The translations under genes and the position numbers were made by a program. Below, one piece after another: positions 12,790-23,655 of a DNA stretch of 64,000 nt. Under the pieces are notes generated by a model, which saw only the letters and a program-made list of their open reading frames with translations, was not told where the DNA came from and ran no database searches. This DNA is from Nepenthes gracilis (taxonomy: Eukaryota > Streptophyta > Magnoliopsida > Caryophyllales > Nepenthaceae), in NCBI GenBank assembly GCA_033239525.1, contig BSYO01000028.1:9913597-9977596 (forward strand), given 5' to 3'. The first letter of the stretch is position 1. Each line of letters opens with the position of its first letter.

Positions 12790-13145
12790 AACCCGGTTTC
12801 ACCGAAAAAGCGGTCGATCGGTTAAATCACCGAGCGGCCCAAAAGCGGTCGAACTCTAAACCTCGATTACATCACCGAGCGGCCTAAAAGCGGTCGAATT
12901 CTAAACCTCGGTTAAATCACCGCGGCCCAAAAGTGGTCGAACTCTAAACCTCGATTACATCATTAAAAAGTTCGAACTCTAAACCTCGGTTAAAGCGAGC
13001 GCCCAAAAGCGGTCGAACTCTAAACCTCGGTTAAATCACCGAGCGGCCCAAAAGCGGTTGAATTCTAAACCTTGGTTAAATCACCGAGCGGCCCAAAAAG
13101 CGGTCGAACTCTCAAACCCTACATCACCGAAACCCAAAAGAGGTC
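12790..13145 (+). repeat. Degenerate tandem array of a roughly 45-bp unit
   Basis: About seven to eight copies of a unit containing ACCGAGCGGCCCAAAAGCGG, followed by TCGAACTCTAAACCTCGGTTA, with small deletions in some copies. It lies just upstream of the right LTR. Confidence 0.8.
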
Positions 13146-13241
13146 AAAGTTTAAAGATGGTAAGTCGACAAAGTCAAACAAATAGCATCCCAACAAAACA
13201 TTTGGGGTCGAAAATTTTGAACCACCCAAATAGGGGGCTAA

Positions 13242-13669
13242 TGATACGTTGGGTAAAACCCGACCCAAATCGGTTGGTTATGGATAAAAGTGACAAAGCG
13301 GTTAACTACGGCGGTTAATCAGGGATTTATAAATAGACTTCATCCAAGAGAAAAAAAAAGAGACGAGAATCAAAGAGAGAAAACCTCCAAAAACCTCCAA
13401 GAGAAGGAGAAGGGAGAGAAACAATAAAATGGCCAGAAGGCTTGGATATGTTTTGTTCCATCCAAATCTACATCCTAGAAAATCATCTCAAGCCAGGGAT
13501 CCAAAAAGAGAAGATACTCTTTCTCTATTCTTGGAAGCATCATTTTCAAAATCACTCCTCCCACCAAATATACACCATTGATTTATCTTTTCTATATTCT
13601 CGGAAAGATTTAATCGGAATAATTCCCGCCGACCTCCGCCGTTAGTTTTCAATTGTGTTGCGGACAACT
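13242..13669 (+). repeat. Right LTR, 3'-truncated
   Basis: Aligns with the left LTR from TGATACGTT through the TATAAATAG box, the ATGGCCAGAAGGCTTGGATA segment and GTTAGTTTTC(A/G)ATTGTGTTG. It then stops about 85 bases earlier than the left copy and runs into the 54-bp flank repeat. The purine tract AAATAGGGGGCTA sits at about 13228-13240, directly before it. Confidence 0.8.
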
Positions 13670-13723
13670 CGTTTTTTTGATTAATCGGATAATTTTAAAA
13701 AATTCTGATCTTTTCAACGCAAA
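13670..13723. repeat. Right copy of the 54-bp flanking direct repeat
   Basis: Begins CGTTTTTTTGATTAATCGG and ends TTTTCAACGCAAA. See the left copy at 8981-9033. Confidence 0.9.
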
Positions 13724-14480
13724 TTACTTTAAACATCATTTAATTATCTAAACTTTTAAATATTAATGGTATTTTTTTAATTACTATGCTCCTTAATCAT
13801 TATCAATTTATAATTTCTCCAATAAAAAAACACAACTGTCATCACGTCGGCAGCCATTATGTAACTTCACATCATCTTCTCTTTATGTCATTTGGTTCAC
13901 CAGCACCCTTCCCTTCGATGGAGGGGCGCCATCGCAGTGAGCTGTGTGCAGTTCCTCCGTCTCCATTTCTAACCATTAAATTATTACAATAAATAATAGC
14001 AAAAAATTATAAAATACATATGCTATTAAAAACATTAATTATTTAATCTATATAATCGGACAGGTGGGATAAAGATAATTTATAAAATATGCGATAATAT
14101 TTTTGTTATCTTTTAATAAAATATTAAGATACTTATATTGTTAAAAAAATATAATATGATATATTAATATAATATATAAATATTTTTATTATTTTTTTAA
14201 AAAAATATTTAAATACTAATATAATAAAAAATAATATCAAAAAATATATTATTCTTATATTTTTAAAATATTTTTTTAATATCAAAATTTACCCATTAAA
14301 TTAATATCTAATAAAAACCTTAGAGTTGAAGGCACTACGATGCCTAACGCGTCCTATCCGCCTTCTCTCCTTCGTCTCCCTTTCCTTCTCCTCTGCAAAA
14401 ATAAAACAAAATAAAATAAAATCAGGCATTAGCGGTTGACTTGACCATCTCTACCACTTAATTTTTTTTTAAAAAAAATT
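13724..14480. other. Upstream region of the NAC gene
   Basis: AT-rich, with long T/A stretches at 14120-14310. No gene. It should hold the distal promoter of the NAC gene. Confidence 0.5.
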
Positions 14481-14483
14481 GAC

Positions 14484-14491
14484 TATTTATA
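14484..14491 (+). promoter_or_regulatory. Candidate TATA box of the NAC gene
   Basis: TATTTATA lies about 80 bases before the chosen ATG and just upstream of a CT-repeat leader. It was found by eye only. Confidence 0.45.
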
Positions 14492-14520
14492 CACATTCAT
14501 ATCGGACTGAGCTTCAGTCG

Positions 14521-14522
<2 letters not shown>

Positions 14523-14552
<30 letters not shown>
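14523..14552 (+). repeat. CT microsatellite in the NAC 5' leader
   Basis: About 14 CT units end 16 bases before the start codon. CT/GA runs are common in plant 5' untranslated leaders. Confidence 0.85.
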
Positions 14553-14553
<1 letters not shown>

Positions 14554-14568
14554 AAAAGTCTGAAGGAA

Positions 14569-17500
14569 ATGAGGAGGAGCCTGAGCATGGTGGAGGCGAG
14601 TCTGCCGCCGGGGTTCAGGTTCCACCCGAGGGACGATGAGCTTATTTCTGATTACCTGATGAAGAAAGTTCAGTCTTCTCAGCCTTCCCTTCTGATCGAA
14701 GTCGACCTCAACAAGTGCGAACCTTGGGACATCCCCGGTGAGTCTACTTCTAACCACCGCACACCACCGCCACCGCCACCACCAAAAAACACCCACAAGT
14801 GATCAGTGCCTTCTTGTCCTTTTATCTTCATGCATGCAGTTCCCTTTAAGTGTTTGTCTCTATGATTTTGAATAAAACAAATAAAAAAATGTCAACTATT
14901 CCACACATGATTATTTATCATTGTTACTCACACAAATTATTTAGTAAATCTACTTATTATATCATTTATTAAAAAAAAATTAGTTTAACTGATTGAATAT
15001 AACTTGTGACAGTTTAATTTATACGTATAAAATTAAAAACAAAAAAAATCATACATACGACGTAGGAGTCTTTTTCTTAAGTAACATGAAGCTGGCCTCC
15101 ATCGCCATGGAATATTTTATCAATTGAAAATTGATTAGGTACAAGTGCAACTCTTAAGTCTTTTTTGTTTAGATATCAGAAGTTAATTTGACTTTCGATT
15201 GGCAAAATTATAGGCACAATAAGTCAGTGGCAGCTTTCTTTCCCCTCATTTGAGACTTACATTTGGAATTAAATAAAAAAAATAGGATAACTATTTTTAA
15301 GAAATAAAATAAAAAAAATAGTTAAAATTAATATATTTTTATTTGATTAATCACTTATAATAGATAAAATTAAATTAAAAATTATTTTTTTAGCATTTGG
15401 TGCATAAGGATAGTAAGATAAATAGCAAATAATTTATATAAAATTATTTTTTTACCATTTTAAAAAAAATATTTCAACATGAACTCAAAAGGTACGAGGA
15501 GACTTGATTAGAATGGGGTCTTCCAACCCATCTAATCCTACCAAAACAAATTTTATAAATTTTGGTTAAAATAACATAACCAAATACGGTTAAAAAAGTA
15601 TGCCAGGTTAATTTTTTAGACCGAGCACGATTACGGGTGAAAGTAATAGGTTCTGACTGACCCAACCCAAATTATAATTTTTAAATAAGTGTATATTTTT
15701 ATTTTAAATAAATCTAACTTTTTAAAATTTATTTGAATATAATATATTTTTATGCAATTAATAATTTTTAAATAAAATTTTCATTTTAATATATAATTAG
15801 TAAGTATTTTAATCAACGTATTATAATTTTTAAAGTATTCTATAATTTTAAATATTGTTTATGTAACTTTTAATTTAGAAAAAAAGATATAACAAAAATA
15901 TGCATGCCCTAGTCCGAATAGCCTAGTTTGGGGACGATTTTGCCTGGGTGATTTGGCAAATCCTACTCGACCTGACTCGACCTAACTGATTGATCATAAT
16001 TTTTTTCTAAACTCATTCTATATTAGACCTGAATCAAATTTTGATCAATTTTAGTTCAAGGTAATGATAAATAAAAAAAATATTTTAGAATAATTATTTT
16101 TATTAAATTGTTAATTCTATTATTAATAAAAATTAAATAATAGAATAATAATTTTATTAGAAATAAAGTATGAATAGAAATTTCATTTTATCCTACTAAG
16201 TACAGTATTAGGGTAGAAAACATCTCAGGTACCATGAGGGGTCAAAGATTATCTAATTTACTTGTCAGTGGATAAATATGTAAAATTTGATTTCTCACTG
16301 TTATATTTTAGGACATGATAAATGAGAAGAATGTTTAGCTGAATTTACATCTAAGGTGTGTATTAAGTATGAAATCAACCTATTATTTATTGGAATTTGT
16401 TCAAATCGGTGACAATGATATACACTATGTGGACATAACTCGGAGAGTAATTATTGGAACATCCTTAATAATGTGTTGATGATTAAGTTATTTGTTTATA
16501 TATGTGTAGGTTAATATATATAGTTAAATGTGATATTATGACATAAAAAAATGTATAATTCAAATGTTGACAATTTAGTAGGCATGGCACACATGTGATA
16601 GACGCCGCCTATGTCTCATTCACAATGTGGGTATGTATAGAATGATACTCACTAAATCTAAAACAATATATCAAATGATGACATAAAAAAGAGCACAAAC
16701 CGAATAATGATAACCTCTTCGTATTCTTCTCCGTTCTCTTTATATTCACATTCTTTAGCCTAATTCTATGTCTCCTTCTTAACATGTGAGTAATGTGCTG
16801 CTTTAGCGCCAGTTGTGCACTGTAATTTATGGTATTCAGTTGTGTTCCTATCGCATATGATTAATTGTTCAATATGCCACGGGATTGTGCACTTGTGTGC
16901 ACCAAGCGATTGCTAGTGTCACACTTGAAATCCCATCACGATTCCTAAGCATTACTATGTTTTGTAAATTTGATACTCAAGCAAAAAATCAGATATCAAA
17001 ATCACCAAATAAAAAATAATTATAGGTCACAAATTAATTCATAATCTTTACATATTTGTATTTAATATATATTTAAGTCTTATTTTAATTTTATTTATTG
17101 ATTATTAGTCTTATAAATAAAAAAGTAATTAAAAGCTCTCAAAATGCACAAAATATCAAATATTTTCACTGATTTTAATCGTAAAACTGATCGTGTCATT
17201 TATGAATAAAAATTGGACTTGCTTAGGGTTAGGACAGATTAATATTTATCCAGACTTTGCATGCAATAGAAGTAGGTCCTTGTAGTAAAAGCCCACGATA
17301 ATCTAGAATTATTTAATTTTTTTCTAAGAATGCATAATTGAACTCTATCATAATGTTAACAAATTATATTTTGAAAGTCATATCACTCAACTTTTTATGG
17401 CTAATAGTTCGTGCTATTTTATTAAAATCCAAAATATAATATACCATTTTATATCTTATTCTCTTTTTCTTATTATGCAGATATGACTAATATAATAAAA

Positions 17501-20500
17501 TCTTATATTATGGCCAGTTAGATAAATTAATGTATATAATTTTAATATATTTAGTATAACAATAAATAATTATATAATTAACATACATATATTAGTTGTT
17601 TTTTTTTATTTAATTTTTGAACATATGCTGTTGATTTGATTCCTGAAGTAAAAGATGGTGACAGCCATAACGATCGATGGGAATTGTGAGGATTTCTTTT
17701 ATTATTATTATTATTATTATTACTTTTACTTCTTGTTCATGTATGACGTGAATTTGGGGCCTTTGGTGGAAATTAGGTTTTGATTGATCGGTTCTTCCAT
17801 GGGCTATTATAGTAATTATAATTTATTGTCCAATTTTTTTTCCTTTTAAAATTACTTTTAAGAAAAATAAAATGCATTTATCACTAAGTAGTATATGATC
17901 ATGTACCTAATCTAATAATTAGATTTGGGCTAAACTTACGAAAAAAATATATGTAGTAATAATAATATTATTTGCCCGTGTTATTTTATCTGTTCAGCTT
18001 CGATACAGTGAAAAATTAGCATTCCATAAGAATAGTAGAGACGACGATAATATCAAGTCACTCTGTTAATCTTTAGTAGCTATTAGAACCAATAATTTTT
18101 TTATCTTTATTAAGATTTCTAAACCAAATAGTTTAAAACTTATAATCATCCATTTTTGATTTCTTAAATTTATATTAGCACATTTGATTAAAATTAGATG
18201 GGTATTTAGGTCACGTTTTGAGCTCAAAGGACGTTCTCTTAATCGGCACGGCAGCTACAATTTTTCTAAGTTTGATATTGGGTAATTTTCATTAGCAAAT
18301 AATTATTTGAAATTAATAGCATACACATTGCCACCATTTTTCCCACTACTAAAAATAAAAATAAAAATAAAAAACTTATAAAATATTTGGCCAAACAAAC
18401 ACCTAATATTTGGTACGTTTGAGTGGAGTTGGTTTGATTCTCTCTAATTATTGTAATAATTATTGCTATCATCTTATGCATATAAGCCAAAGAAACATCA
18501 AATTGTCGCTCACCAAACTTCAACTAATTAATGTCCTCACCTTCATTGCCTCCTCAATAATTTGGTAGATGCGGACAGAAATCGTAATTGAAGGAGGATC
18601 AAATTATTGAGATATAGAGGCTATCTTTGTCGGATCGATGACCTCGCATTCGGCCTCATTCTGGTTGTCTTTTTGTGTGTATATCGTAATACTTAAGCAA
18701 TCAAATCGGGAAATCTAACGTAGGCCCCAAACTATAAGAAATTTATTTTTTATGTCCATTTCCTATGTATTAGTTACATATGATTATTAAAATTTTTGAT
18801 AAATTTAATATTAGTATTTTTAAAGTAGGATTTGACATACTTATATGGAATATGCTAGCTATGATGTTTCATATTAATGGGGTTTCGTCTTTTAAAGAGA
18901 TGGGGAATTATTCTTTGAATCTAAATCATTTATTTTTAAATGAATGGTTGTGATTTAATTATTTTTTATAAAAAAATTAAAATTAACTAAAATTAATTGT
19001 TTAATTATAATCATTTATTTAAAATTAAACAGTTTAAATATAAAAAATAACTTTTTTTTATCTCTTTAATAGACGAGTGCCCCTGCCCCGTGATGTTTAA
19101 GCGTGGAGATGTAAGATTCAATTGACTATTTCTTAATTTGCCATTTATATTAATTAAGCATTTGGATTTTTGGTTTGTTTTTTTCCCAAATTCCTCGTGA
19201 GTAAATAAATATTTTAAGATTCTAAGAAATCTTATATTTCAAATTCCTTTGATTTTTGGGTTTTTTTCTTTCTTTATTGACTGTTTTATTTTAATTTTTT
19301 TTATCATAATAATACTCCTATGGTCTTATATTTCTTTTCTCTTTTCGCCAAACACATTTTTTTGCTCATCTTAGAAACCGCCTGCGTTGGGGGTAAGAAG
19401 TGGTATTTTTACAGCCAACGTGACCGAAAATACGCAACCGGATTCCGAACAAATCGTGCCACGGTCTCCGGCTATTGGAAGGCAACCGGAAAAGATAGGC
19501 CGATAATGAACAAGGACAAGATAATCGGGATGAGGAAAACCCTAGTCTTTCATCAAGGAAGAGCACCCAAAGGAAAGAAAACCGAATGGGTCATGCATGA
19601 GTTCCGGCTCGAAGGACCTCTCATTGGCCCTCCTAATATTATGGTAAATCTCAAATCTCTCTTCATGCAGTTTGCCTTCGTTACTTTTGATATTAATGAT
19701 AAAAATATACGGTCAATATAAATAAAGATGCATATGTTATACGTATTGAAAAATTGACCGAATATATATTCAATCATATTTATACCGATATCATTTGTAA
19801 GTGGAACTAAAAATAGGTTAGTGAGAGATAAGGATCTTTTAGCAAATTTTCAACCTTACTCTGAGGCTATATTAAAATAAAATACACAAGCTTGGTATAT
19901 ATCTGTTAGGTTAGGGATTCTTTCATGAAACTTCTTCATTTTCCTTCTATCAAGAAATATAATCAGCAACTTACTATGAAAAAATTCTTATACTAATTAT
20001 CTTTAACTAAATATGACTGAATCTCCTTAATTTACAAGGACACTGCCAATATCGATTGAATTCTAACAATTAACACACTATTTATTGCTAATGGCACCGT
20101 TGTTTTTCTTATCTATTACTGATATTTGAATTGCCAATAATGATTGGATGACTGCTGGCTTGTGGCACAAAAGTGCTTGATTGGATGGATGATACTGTTC
20201 TAAATAAAGAATGGATTTGAGATGAATCAAAATAGAAAAAAAAATGTTGAAATTAATTATCAAAATAAAAGTAGTCAAATACGAAGATAGAAGAACAATT
20301 TAGAATCCACCAATTCTAAAAAATAGAGTTTCATCGGGAGCTTTTACTTAAATTTGTCAATAAATTTAAGCTAATTAATATGACAAGCTAACACTAATTT
20401 ATAAGATATGACTAAAGGATTAAATTGATAAGATATAATTAAGCTAACACTTAATAAATTATTAAGTGATTATTCAGTTTGATTTTCTTTTCTTTTCTTA

Positions 20501-20978
20501 AGTGATGAACAATCGTGCCGTATTTCAAGAGCTTAAGCCGAACTCCAGACGTATGACCTCACCCACAAAAACCACATTCCTGTTAAATCAAGCAAACAAC
20601 AGTAAGAATCGAACTTACAATACTAGAGAAGAAACCATGACGCTTTAAATCGCCCTTACCTCCTACATTTGTTCTTTCTTCTGCTTAAGTTGTGGTTAAC
20701 ACGTACGTTTTGATGTAAATTAACAGGAGGACTGGGTGCTGTGCCGAGTGTTCTACAAGAACAGTGAAGGGAGCGTGGGAAGTAGCAGCAGTAACAATTG
20801 CTGTGATGATCAGACGGTCTCTTCGTTAATGGATTATTCATGCATGGCCTTCGATCAAACTCCATTCAACAATATCAGCAGTACGTATCGTGAGCAAGTG
20901 CCCTGCTTCTCCAATATTTTCTCAACAGACCAAGCAAGCCTTCCTCCACCATTTTCTGAATCCTTCATAACCATGTGA
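14569..20978 (+). CDS. NAC1: NAC-domain transcription factor, NAC1 (NAC021/022) type
   Basis: Three exons, 14569-14737, 19375-19643 and 20727-20978, join in frame (phases 1 and 0) to give 229 residues. All five NAC subdomains are present in order: [15 protein letters not shown] (from residue 12), [24 protein letters not shown] with [11 protein letters not shown], the [17 protein letters not shown] nuclear/DNA-binding block, and [11 protein letters not shown] opening exon 3. The N-terminal [20 protein letters not shown] closely follows Arabidopsis NAC1. Splice sites are CCCG|GTGAGT, TTAG|AAACC, ATG|GTAAAT and ACAG|GAGGAC. NAC1 acts in the nucleus in auxin-dependent lateral root growth, and its transcript is cut by miR164; that site is present in exon 3. 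The tail after the NAC domain is shorter than in Arabidopsis (about 324 residues in total there). The start at 14569 was chosen because it follows the CT leader; a second ATG is at 14587. Intron 1 is unusually long. Confidence 0.9.
14738..19374 (+). other. Intron 1 of the NAC gene (4.6 kb)
   Basis: Bounded by GTGAGT and TTAG. Very AT-rich, with no recognisable gene or complete transposon. Contains a TTA microsatellite near 17697-17722. Confidence 0.8.
17697..17722 (+). repeat. TTA trinucleotide microsatellite
   Basis: About eight ATT/TTA units within NAC intron 1. Confidence 0.85.
19644..20726 (+). other. Intron 2 of the NAC gene
   Basis: Bounded by GTAAAT and AACAG. AT-rich, no gene inside. 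Confidence 0.8.
20893..20913 (+). promoter_or_regulatory. miR164 target site in NAC exon 3
   Basis: The 21-base segment AGCAAGTGCCCTGCTTCTCC plus A is complementary to the miR164 sequence I know, except at two positions (first base and fifth base of the site). It encodes the EQVPCFS peptide typical of NAC1. Transcript cleavage here would limit NAC1 accumulation. Confidence 0.9.
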
Positions 20979-21880
20979 TGAGCACCCGGTCAACGCTTGT
21001 ACTTAGCCGCCTCCATCACAGCCGCCGCCGGAGGCTCCTCCTGCATGCATGAAGGTGGCGGTGGTTCATAAATATGGTTGATATGTAGTGATGTGAAGAA
21101 TAATATTTCATTTCTTTGGTTATGTAATGCATAGTATAGATTTAGAGTTGGAAGAGATCTTTATGTTTTTAACCATCCTAAAGAGTCTGTAGTACATTTG
21201 GAATAAGTTACAATGCCGATACTACGTTACACTAAAGTTATATTATTTTAATAATCATATCTTCGATAATTGTGTTTTAAAAAGCTTAAATTTAAACTGA
21301 TCGTTGTAAAAAGGAATCGAAATTAACAAACTTTATAAAATGTAGAAGAGTATAAGGAATTTTATATGTTTGTATATGATGCCATGTTATTTCAATCTGA
21401 CAATATCATAAATTATTTTCACAAATAGTTTTTCAGTTATCATCTTTAAATTACCTCCACAAATCCACTAAAAGAAACTTTTAATATCATTTTTTAAGTA
21501 TTTTTTCTTTTTAAAATCTTGGTATGCCTCAGAAAATCCAAATCCACTAAAGAAACGCTCAATTATAAAACTAGGGCCCCAAAATTCAAAATTAGAATTC
21601 AAATTTTAGGCTCAATTCTAATTTCGTTATTTGGCATCATGTTGAATTAAAAATTCTAAATCCATATTCCAAATCTTTGTAATTTAATAATAATGTATGA
21701 TAGTTATTTGTTATTTTTAAGATAGAGTAAAAAATTATAGTTTTAAAATTAAAAATTATCTAGTTGATTAAATATGATAAAATTAAATAATGTGAGACCT
21801 ATTACATAAAATATTTTTTGATTATTTAGGTCGGGTAGAGAGATAGACCGATTATAATTTTATTTTTTTAATTTATTTTT
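20979..21880. other. 3' untranslated region and downstream DNA of the NAC gene
   Basis: After the TGA is a GC-richer stretch to about 21070, then AT-rich DNA. The polyadenylation site cannot be fixed by eye. No further gene. Confidence 0.5.
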
Positions 21881-22025
21881 TAAAAGTTATATAATAGTAC
21901 TTTTTAAAAACTTAAATTTTAATATTCCGATAGGGATTGTTATCTAAAATATATATCCATAAAATATTATATATATCTAAAAATAAAATTTTATACAATT
22001 ACACTATATTAAATTCGATATATAT

Positions 22026-22774
22026 CAAATGACCTGTTGGACGGCCAACTCCAATTAGTAACGCCGGATTCGCCGTGCAACGGGAGGTGAATACCCAAAT
22101 CTCTATGAAATGTCCAAACGCACAACACAACGAACAAACAAGACGTCAAGCGTTGATTTCTCCCACCTAAAGTAGAGGAGGGCGGCAAACTCACGCTAAG
22201 GAAATGGCGCACGCTACTCCGGAGGAATGTGGCGTGAGAAACGCGTTTGTGCGGTAGAGTGGAGAATGCGGTGAGCGGGTAGCGGAAGGCCCAAAAGCAA
22301 AAAGGCTAACTTTCGTGATCTAAGCTCACTTGGGAAGGAGAGTGAGTTAGCCACTCCACTGGATCCAAGGGGGGGTTAGTAACAACTCTTTTAGAGAAGA
22401 GGGAGTATTAGAGTATGATTCCATTAACTCATCCAACACTTAAAAGGATATTGATAAAATCGAAAGAGCCCTTCCTCTGTGGGAAGGCTCTTATCTTCCT
22501 CTCCCGTTTTTACCAATGGAGCCTTCTAACAATAATATATACGAAAGGAAGGCGGGTAATTTGGAAAGCTTTCTTGAGCGTTAGACCACGCCCGATTTTC
22601 CCCCGAATTAGTTGGCTCTCGCTAATTAGGCAACTCGTATCTTCCTCACAATGAAGGCCGCCTAAACATGGCACAGGGGATCACACCTTCAAACCAATAA
22701 AGATCACCCTGCCGTCATTTAAGTAAGCCCTAGAGCCCTCACTCAGGGCACGCCGATGACTACGCTTTCCACTA
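22026..22774. other. GC-richer insert in copy A, possibly organellar DNA
   Basis: About 750 bases of roughly balanced composition lie between TTCGATATATAT and AACAAATTTATATTA, where copy B runs on uninterrupted. The style (CCAAGGGGGGGTTAG, GGGCACGCCGATGAC, ACCACGCCCGATTTTCCCCC) resembles plant mitochondrial DNA to me, but no named organellar gene is seen. A 79-codon open frame (22415-22654) is not assignable. Confidence 0.4.
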
Positions 22775-23066
22775 CAACAAATTTATATTACTCTTTTTTA
22801 CATGAAAAAGTCATTATATATCAACTCTATATATTATTAACCCCAGTGTGCACGATTTTGTACTCTTGTTCTCTTTAGGCCGATCGCCATGCTGTTCTTC
22901 ATTGCATCTCCCCTGAAAGCTGGCATCTCCGATGATTCAAAGACTTGGCCTCCTGTGTTGGCACCCTTCTGCTGCTGTGGTGGTGCGATCGCCTGTTGTA
23001 CGGCCTTCTGCACACCTCCAGGTCAGCACATCAAAATTTATGGGGTCTTATTCCGCCCTTTTAGCA

Positions 23067-23639
23067 TTAAGTTGCTGTTGCTGCCAAAATGACAAGTGGG
23101 TCCGAATACTGCTTTTCGATGGTTTTCTCTTCGGCTGGTATGGGGCTTGACACGCTAGGATGGGATGCTGATCTGGCATTCTGAAATTTAAAATGCCAGG
23201 ACGGCATGTTGCCTGGTATGCCGCAACGTGCAACAAACTGTCGGAAAGGCCTTTGGTCTGTTTGTTGCTCACAGTTGGATTGCTTTTTGCCTACTTGGAG
23301 TAGATTGCGGGTTTGGGAGTATTGACTGGATCGGAAACCTTGACTGGCATGATGTAGTTGGCGGTATGCTCTTCTCGGTTTGTAGCAATAAGCCGGTATG
23401 GGTATTCCATTCGTGGTGGGGTCGTGCATTCCGTATCCTCACAAGAAACCGGTATGGGAGGTCTTCATTTCATTTGGCTGAATTGGTCGGTTTGGAAGCT
23501 GGTTAGGCTGTTGGATCTGTTTCCTGGATTGGCTTTGGATGGCTGGCAAATTGGGACGGAATGGATGTCTTGGTTTGCCAATTGACCAATATGCTCTTAC
23601 TTCTGACTGCTTTGTTATTGGTTGAAATGTTGGGATCAA
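23067..23639 (-). pseudogene. Q/P-rich open frame in copy A, one stop
   Basis: One minus-strand frame runs from 23639 to 23067 with a single internal stop near 23439. Composition is rich in Q, P, S and R, with no domain I recognise. Most of it is also open in copy B (24558-24184), which suggests a once-coding frame, possibly a retroelement gag or a low-complexity host protein. Confidence 0.3.
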
Positions 23640-23655
23640 TATGGGCTCTATCCTA

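Larger units (their letters stand above)
8981..13723 (+). mobile_element. Large non-autonomous LTR element (LARD-like) with its flanking repeats
   Basis: Two direct repeats (9035-about 9554 and 13242-about 13669) start TGATACGTT(C/G)GGTAAAACCC and share a TATAAATAGACTTC promoter-like segment and most of the following 350 bases. After the left LTR is a GCCGTCTGTG-type primer-binding region; before the right one is a purine tract (AATAGGGGGCTA). The 3.7 kb interior has no gag, protease, RT, RNase H or integrase. It holds hairpin-forming repeats, CTCCGA-rich segments and a tandem array. That combination is typical of large retrotransposon derivatives, mobilised in trans by a Ty3/gypsy partner. 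The right LTR lacks its last part. Confidence 0.8.
21880..23655. repeat. Copy A of a tandem segmental duplication (split by an insert)
   Basis: An AT-rich lead (21890-22025) and a GC-richer body (about 22775-23650) both recur in copy B (about 23665-24780) in the same order and orientation. The body matches nearly base for base over about 750 bp, for example at TTGGCACCCTTCTGCTGCTG and CATCAAAATTTA(T/C)GGGGTC. Copy A is interrupted at 22026-22774. The source family of the repeat is not recognised. Confidence 0.85.

Noticed and set aside
12790..13145. CRISPR-like regular repeats
   Set aside because: Head-to-tail degenerate tandem units without unique spacers, inside a plant LTR element.
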